A stretch of DNA of 64,000 bases from Streptomyces sp. HmicA12 (GTDB lineage Bacteria > Actinomycetota > Actinomycetes > Streptomycetales > Streptomycetaceae), in the NCBI RefSeq assembly GCF_000373565.1, contig NZ_KB891802.1:117644-181643 (forward strand), written 5' to 3'. Numbering within the stretch: position 1 is the first letter of the stretch; the number at the start of each line of letters is the position of its first letter. A program made the position numbers and the translations under genes. This document shows, piece after piece, positions 61,100 through 64,000 of this stretch. The notes under the pieces were generated by a model. It searched no databases and was not told where the DNA came from. It saw only the letters and a program-made list of their open reading frames with translations.

Positions 61100-62146
61100 A
61101 TGAATGGCACGCCCGAAGGAACACCCGTGGATGTCGTCGCGCTCGGCGAGTCCATGGTCACGTTCCTGCCCGGCGTACCGGGGCGCCTCGCCGACGTGCC
61201 CTCCTTCGACCGCGGGATCGGCGGCGCCGAGTCCAACGTGGCGTGCGTGCTGGCCGCCGGCGGACACCGCGCCCGCTGGGTCAGCCGGGTCGGCGCCGAC
61301 GGCTTCGGCGACCACCTGGTCGAGGCCATCGGCGCGTACGGCGTCGACGTCACGGCCGTACGCCGCGACCCCACCCGCCCCACCGGCATCTACTTCCGCA
61401 CGGCCGGGGACCGTTCCTCCGACGCGCACGAGGTCGCCTACTACCGCGCCGGGTCCGCGGCCTCCGCGATGTCCGTCGCCACCCTGGACCTCGACGCGCT
61501 GCGCGACGGGCGCGTGCTGCACCTGTCCGGGATCACGGCCGCGCTCTCCGCCGACTGCCTCGACCTGCTGCACGCGCTGACCGACGGCTCGACGCCCGGC
61601 ACCGTCTCCTTCGACGTCAACCACCGGCCGGGCCTGTGGCGCACCCCCGCCGACGCGCGGGTCCTGCTCGACCTCGCCCGCCGCGCCGACCTCGTCTTCG
61701 TCGGCGAGGACGAGGCCGAGGACGCCTGGGGCGTCACCGGCGGGCCCGACGCGATCCGCGCCGCGCTGCCCGAGCCTGCCGTCCTCGTCGTCAAGCGCGG
61801 CGCCGACGGCGCCGTCGCGTACGACGAGCACGGACGCCACGAAGAACCCGCCCCGCGCGTCGACGTCGTCGCGGCCGTCGGTGCCGGTGACGCCTTCGCC
61901 GCCGGCTTCCTCTCCGCCACCCTGCGCGGCCTGCCCGCCGCCGACCGGCTCCGCCACGGGCACCTGTGGGCGGCCGCCGCCCTCACCGTCCCCGGCGACC
62001 TCGCCGCACCCCCGAGCCGCGCCCACGCCGACCGCCTGGTCGCCCTGGACGCCGCCGCGTGGGGGAGACTGCACCTCGGCCCCGGCTGGACCGAAGCGAC
62101 CGGCTCAGCCGTCCATGAGGCCGCCGAGGAGGTACGTACGCCATGA
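61100..62146 (+). CDS. PfkB-family sugar kinase (KDG kinase-like)
   Basis: 348 residues. Ribokinase/PfkB signatures: GGAESNVACVLAAGGHRARWVSRVG near the start, and AAVGAGDAFAAGFLSATL with the catalytic Asp at the end; VSFDVNHRPGLW and VFVGEDEAEDAWG match 2-keto-3-deoxygluconate kinases. It likely phosphorylates KDG or a related acid sugar, in agreement with the GntP-family permease in the same cluster. Its stop overlaps the IclR start by 4 bp (ATGA). Confidence 0.88.
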   Translation: MNGTPEGTPVDVVALGESMVTFLPGVPGRLADVPSFDRGIGGAESNVACVLAAGGHRARWVSRVGADGFGDHLVEAIGAYGVDVTAVRRDPTRPTGIYFRTAGDRSSDAHEVAYYRAGSAASAMSVATLDLDALRDGRVLHLSGITAALSADCLDLLHALTDGSTPGTVSFDVNHRPGLWRTPADARVLLDLARRADLVFVGEDEAEDAWGVTGGPDAIRAALPEPAVLVVKRGADGAVAYDEHGRHEEPAPRVDVVAAVGAGDAFAAGFLSATLRGLPAADRLRHGHLWAAAALTVPGDLAAPPSRAHADRLVALDAAAWGRLHLGPGWTEATGSAVHEAAEEVRTP

Positions 62147-62895
62147 GCCAGACCGTCGACCGCGCGCTCAGCATCCTGCCGCTGCTCGCCGAGGGCCCCG
62201 CCGACCTGGGTCAGGTCGCCGAGCGGCTCGGCGTGCACAAGTCCACGGCGCTGCGCCTGCTGCGCACGCTGCACGAGCACGGCCTGGTGTACCGCCAGAC
62301 CGACCAGCGCTACCGGCTCGGGGCCCGGCTCTTCGCCCTCGCCCAGGAGGCGGTGGAGAACCTCGACGTCCGGGAGATCGCCCACCCCCACCTGACCGCG
62401 CTCAACGAGAAGTGCGGGCACACGATCCACCTCGCCGTGTACGAGGAGCACGAGGTCCTCTACATCGACAAGGTCGAGAGCCGCTACCCGGTCCGCATGT
62501 ACTCGCGCATCGGCAAGCCCGTCGCCATCACGGTCGCCGCCGTCGCGAAACTCCTCCTCGCCGACCTCACCGAACCCGAGCGCCGCGCCGTCGCGGAGAA
62601 GCTCGACTACCCCATGTACACGCCCCGTTCCACCCCCAACGCCCCCGCATTCCTGAGGGAGTTGGAGAAGGTGCGCGAACAGGGGTGGGCCACCGACCTC
62701 GGTGGCCACGAGGAGTCCATCAACTGCGTCGGGGCGCCCATCCGCGGCGCCGACGGCCGCGTCGTCGCCGCCATGTCGGTCTCCGCGCCGAACGTGGTCG
62801 TCACCGCGGAGGAACTCCTCACCCTGCTCCCGCTCGTGCGCCGCACGGCGGAGGCCATCAGCCGGGACTACTCCGGTAACCCCCCAATGAAGTAA
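62143..62895 (+). CDS. IclR-family transcriptional regulator
   Basis: 250 residues. N-terminal winged HTH (ALSILPLLAEGPADLGQVAERLGVHKSTALRLLRTL) and the IclR ligand domain (HTIHLAVYEEHEVLYIDKVESRYPVRMYSRIGKPVAITVAAVAK; ESINCVGAPIRGADGRVVAAMSVSAP). It is translationally coupled to the kinase, so it is the local regulator; the palindrome at 60991-61007 is its probable site. The inducer is likely a sugar acid or amino acid intermediate of the pathway. Confidence 0.93.
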   Translation: MSQTVDRALSILPLLAEGPADLGQVAERLGVHKSTALRLLRTLHEHGLVYRQTDQRYRLGARLFALAQEAVENLDVREIAHPHLTALNEKCGHTIHLAVYEEHEVLYIDKVESRYPVRMYSRIGKPVAITVAAVAKLLLADLTEPERRAVAEKLDYPMYTPRSTPNAPAFLRELEKVREQGWATDLGGHEESINCVGAPIRGADGRVVAAMSVSAPNVVVTAEELLTLLPLVRRTAEAISRDYSGNPPMK

Positions 62896-62921
62896 CCCCC
62901 GATGAAGGAAGCCAGTTCACG

Positions 62922-63332
62922 ATGACCGAGAAGATCGCCCTCACCCCGGCCACCCACACCACCCCGCCCGCGAAGTTCTCGCACGGCGTCAAGAAGGGCA
63001 ACCTCCTTCAGGTCGCCGGCCAGGTCGGCTTCCTCCCGGCAGTCGAGGGCCAGGCCCCGACCCCGGCGGGTCCGACGCTGCGCGAGCAGACCCTCCAGAC
63101 GTTCGCCAACGTCAAGGCGATCCTCGAAGAGGGCGGCGCCACCTGGGACGACGTCATGATGATGCGCGTCTACCTGACGGACGTCGACCACTTCGCCGAG
63201 ATGAACAAGATCTACAACGAGTACTTCGAGGAGCAGGGCCTGAAGGCCCCGGCCTCCGCCCGCACGACCGTCTACGTCGGTCTGCCCAAGGGCCTGCTCA
63301 TCGAGATCGACGCGCTCGCCGTCCTCGGCTGA
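62922..63332 (+). CDS. RidA family 2-iminobutanoate/2-iminopropanoate deaminase
   Basis: 136 residues with the Rid fold and motifs KKGNLLQVAGQVGFLP, LQTFANVKAILEEGGATWDDVM and SARTTVYVGLPKGLLIEIDALA. The Arg in PASARTTVYV is the catalytic Arg of the RidA group, so it should hydrolyse reactive imines such as 2-iminopropanoate. These arise from 2-aminoacrylate, the product of serine dehydratases. It follows the IclR gene on the same strand, 26 bp downstream, with AAGGAAG before the start. Confidence 0.92.
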   Translation: MTEKIALTPATHTTPPAKFSHGVKKGNLLQVAGQVGFLPAVEGQAPTPAGPTLREQTLQTFANVKAILEEGGATWDDVMMMRVYLTDVDHFAEMNKIYNEYFEEQGLKAPASARTTVYVGLPKGLLIEIDALAVLG

Positions 63333-63462
63333 GTCCGCGCCCCCACCTGAACAACCCGCAAGCCGTACGTCGTCACGGCACGGCCCACCAGCGCCTCCGG
63401 CGCGGTGCGCCGTGCCGCGATCCCCCCTGCCCTGAAAGCCCCATGCACTTACGAGGTCAACG

Positions 63463-64000
63463 ATGTCCCCGTTCGCTCCGCTCGCGGCCGCCGCCCCAGC
63501 CGAAACGCCTCCCCACACCGGCGGCATCCTCACGATCATCGACGGCACGGCCGGTCTGCTGACCGTCGCCGCCCTCGGCATCGTGCTGCTGCTCTTCCTG
63601 ATCATCAAGGCCCGCATACAGCCCTTCGTGGCGCTCCTCGCGGTCTCCATAGCCGTCGGCCTCGGCGCGGGACTCTCGGTCACCGAACTCTTCGGCACCG
63701 TCCAGAAGTCCGACGCCGTCTCCACCATCGAGTCCGGCATGGGCGGCACGCTCGGCCACGTCGCGATCATCATCGGACTCGGCACCATGCTCGGCGCGGT
63801 GCTCGAGGTCTCCGGCGGCGCCGAGGTCCTGGCCTCCCGCCTGCTCAACCTCTTCGGCGAGAAGCGCGCCCCGCTCGCGATGGGCCTGACCGGCCTGATC
63901 TTCGGTATCCCGGTCTTCTTCGACGTCGGCATCTTCGTCCTCGCGCCGATCGTCTACGCGGCCGCCAAGCGCGGCGGCAAGTCGATCATCCTCTACTGCA
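63463..64000 (+). CDS. GntP-family permease, N-terminal part
   Basis: The first 179 residues from ATG 63463 (GAGG 6 nt upstream), running off the window. Helices: TAGLLTVAALGIVLLLFLIIKARIQPFVALLAVS is followed by VAIIIGLGTMLGAVLEVSGGAEVLA and GLTGLIFGIPVFFDVGIFVLAPIVYAAAK, the last two being characteristic of the gluconate:H+ symporter (GntP) family. The family also includes the D-serine permease DsdX and other sugar-acid carriers. Given the neighbouring deaminase and RidA, a D-amino acid substrate is as likely as gluconate. A 130-bp gap separates it from ridA, probably with read-through transcription. Confidence 0.9.
   Translation, partial: MSPFAPLAAAAPAETPPHTGGILTIIDGTAGLLTVAALGIVLLLFLIIKARIQPFVALLAVSIAVGLGAGLSVTELFGTVQKSDAVSTIESGMGGTLGHVAIIIGLGTMLGAVLEVSGGAEVLASRLLNLFGEKRAPLAMGLTGLIFGIPVFFDVGIFVLAPIVYAAAKRGGKSIILYC

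Overview
The window is about 72% GC, shows strong GC bias at third codon positions, and uses GTG and TTG starts freely. Its gene set is that of a Streptomyces chromosome core: mycothiol S-conjugate amidase, GTP-type PEP carboxykinase, Streptomyces-type histidine ammonia-lyase with a Cys-Ser-Gly MIO motif, an XRE/DUF5753-DUF397 pair and a LAxTG sortase substrate. The order pccB, birA, cya, enoyl-CoA hydratase, GGDEF, hutH, and later msrA, metB, ilvA, greA, DUF4307, mca and pckG, agrees with what I remember of the S. coelicolor core chromosome. No tRNA, rRNA, CRISPR array, integrase, transposase or biosynthetic megasynthase is visible.

Layout. 1-7.5 kb: divergent pccB/birA (biotin-dependent carboxylase and its biotin ligase), a class III adenylate cyclase and a GAF-GGDEF diguanylate cyclase flanking an enoyl-CoA hydratase, then hutH, a tiny LAxTG cell-wall protein and a conserved acidic protein. 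7.7-17.3 kb: cell envelope block with an L,D-transpeptidase lipoprotein, two tandem paralogous MacB/FtsX-type ABC operons, and a large secreted subtilisin-like protease. 17.3-24.1 kb: an ABM-truncated haemoglobin fusion, an XRE regulator divergent from a zinc alcohol dehydrogenase, two small ferredoxin-fold/VOC proteins, and a double-GH43 secreted glycosidase.

24.4-30.5 kb is the most accessory-looking stretch: AhpD-like protein, DUF4291, a coiled-coil/Mrr-nuclease/TerD fusion (the best candidate for a little-described stress or defence system here), a DUF5753 regulator that lacks its HTH with its DUF397 partner, and a TetR-controlled pair of small membrane proteins. 30.5-41.5 kb returns to core metabolism: msrA, metB, a degenerate sigma-like/membrane-protein pair, MarR, ilvA, a DrrAB-type exporter, greA, DUF4307 and mca. 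41.5-52.4 kb: a 1,070-residue membrane-linked STAND ATPase with TPRs divergent from a DUF255 thioredoxin-fold protein, an MFS exporter-TetR operon, a PAQR/hemolysin III protein and pckG. 52.4-57.7 kb: an AlaA-like aminotransferase, a coupled ThiF(E1-like)-GNAT pair and an AlkB-like dioxygenase.

57.8-64 kb is a coherent catabolic module: N-acyl-D-amino-acid deacylase, a fold-III D-amino-acid deaminase/aldolase, a PfkB (KDG-type) kinase, IclR regulator, RidA and a GntP-family permease, with an IclR-like palindrome in the divergent promoter. Intergenic spaces hold many strong hairpin terminators and at least two dispersed-repeat families: a ~75-bp bipartite element ending in GCAGTTCCCCGCGCCCCT (several copies) and a 182-bp element with 16-bp inverted ends.
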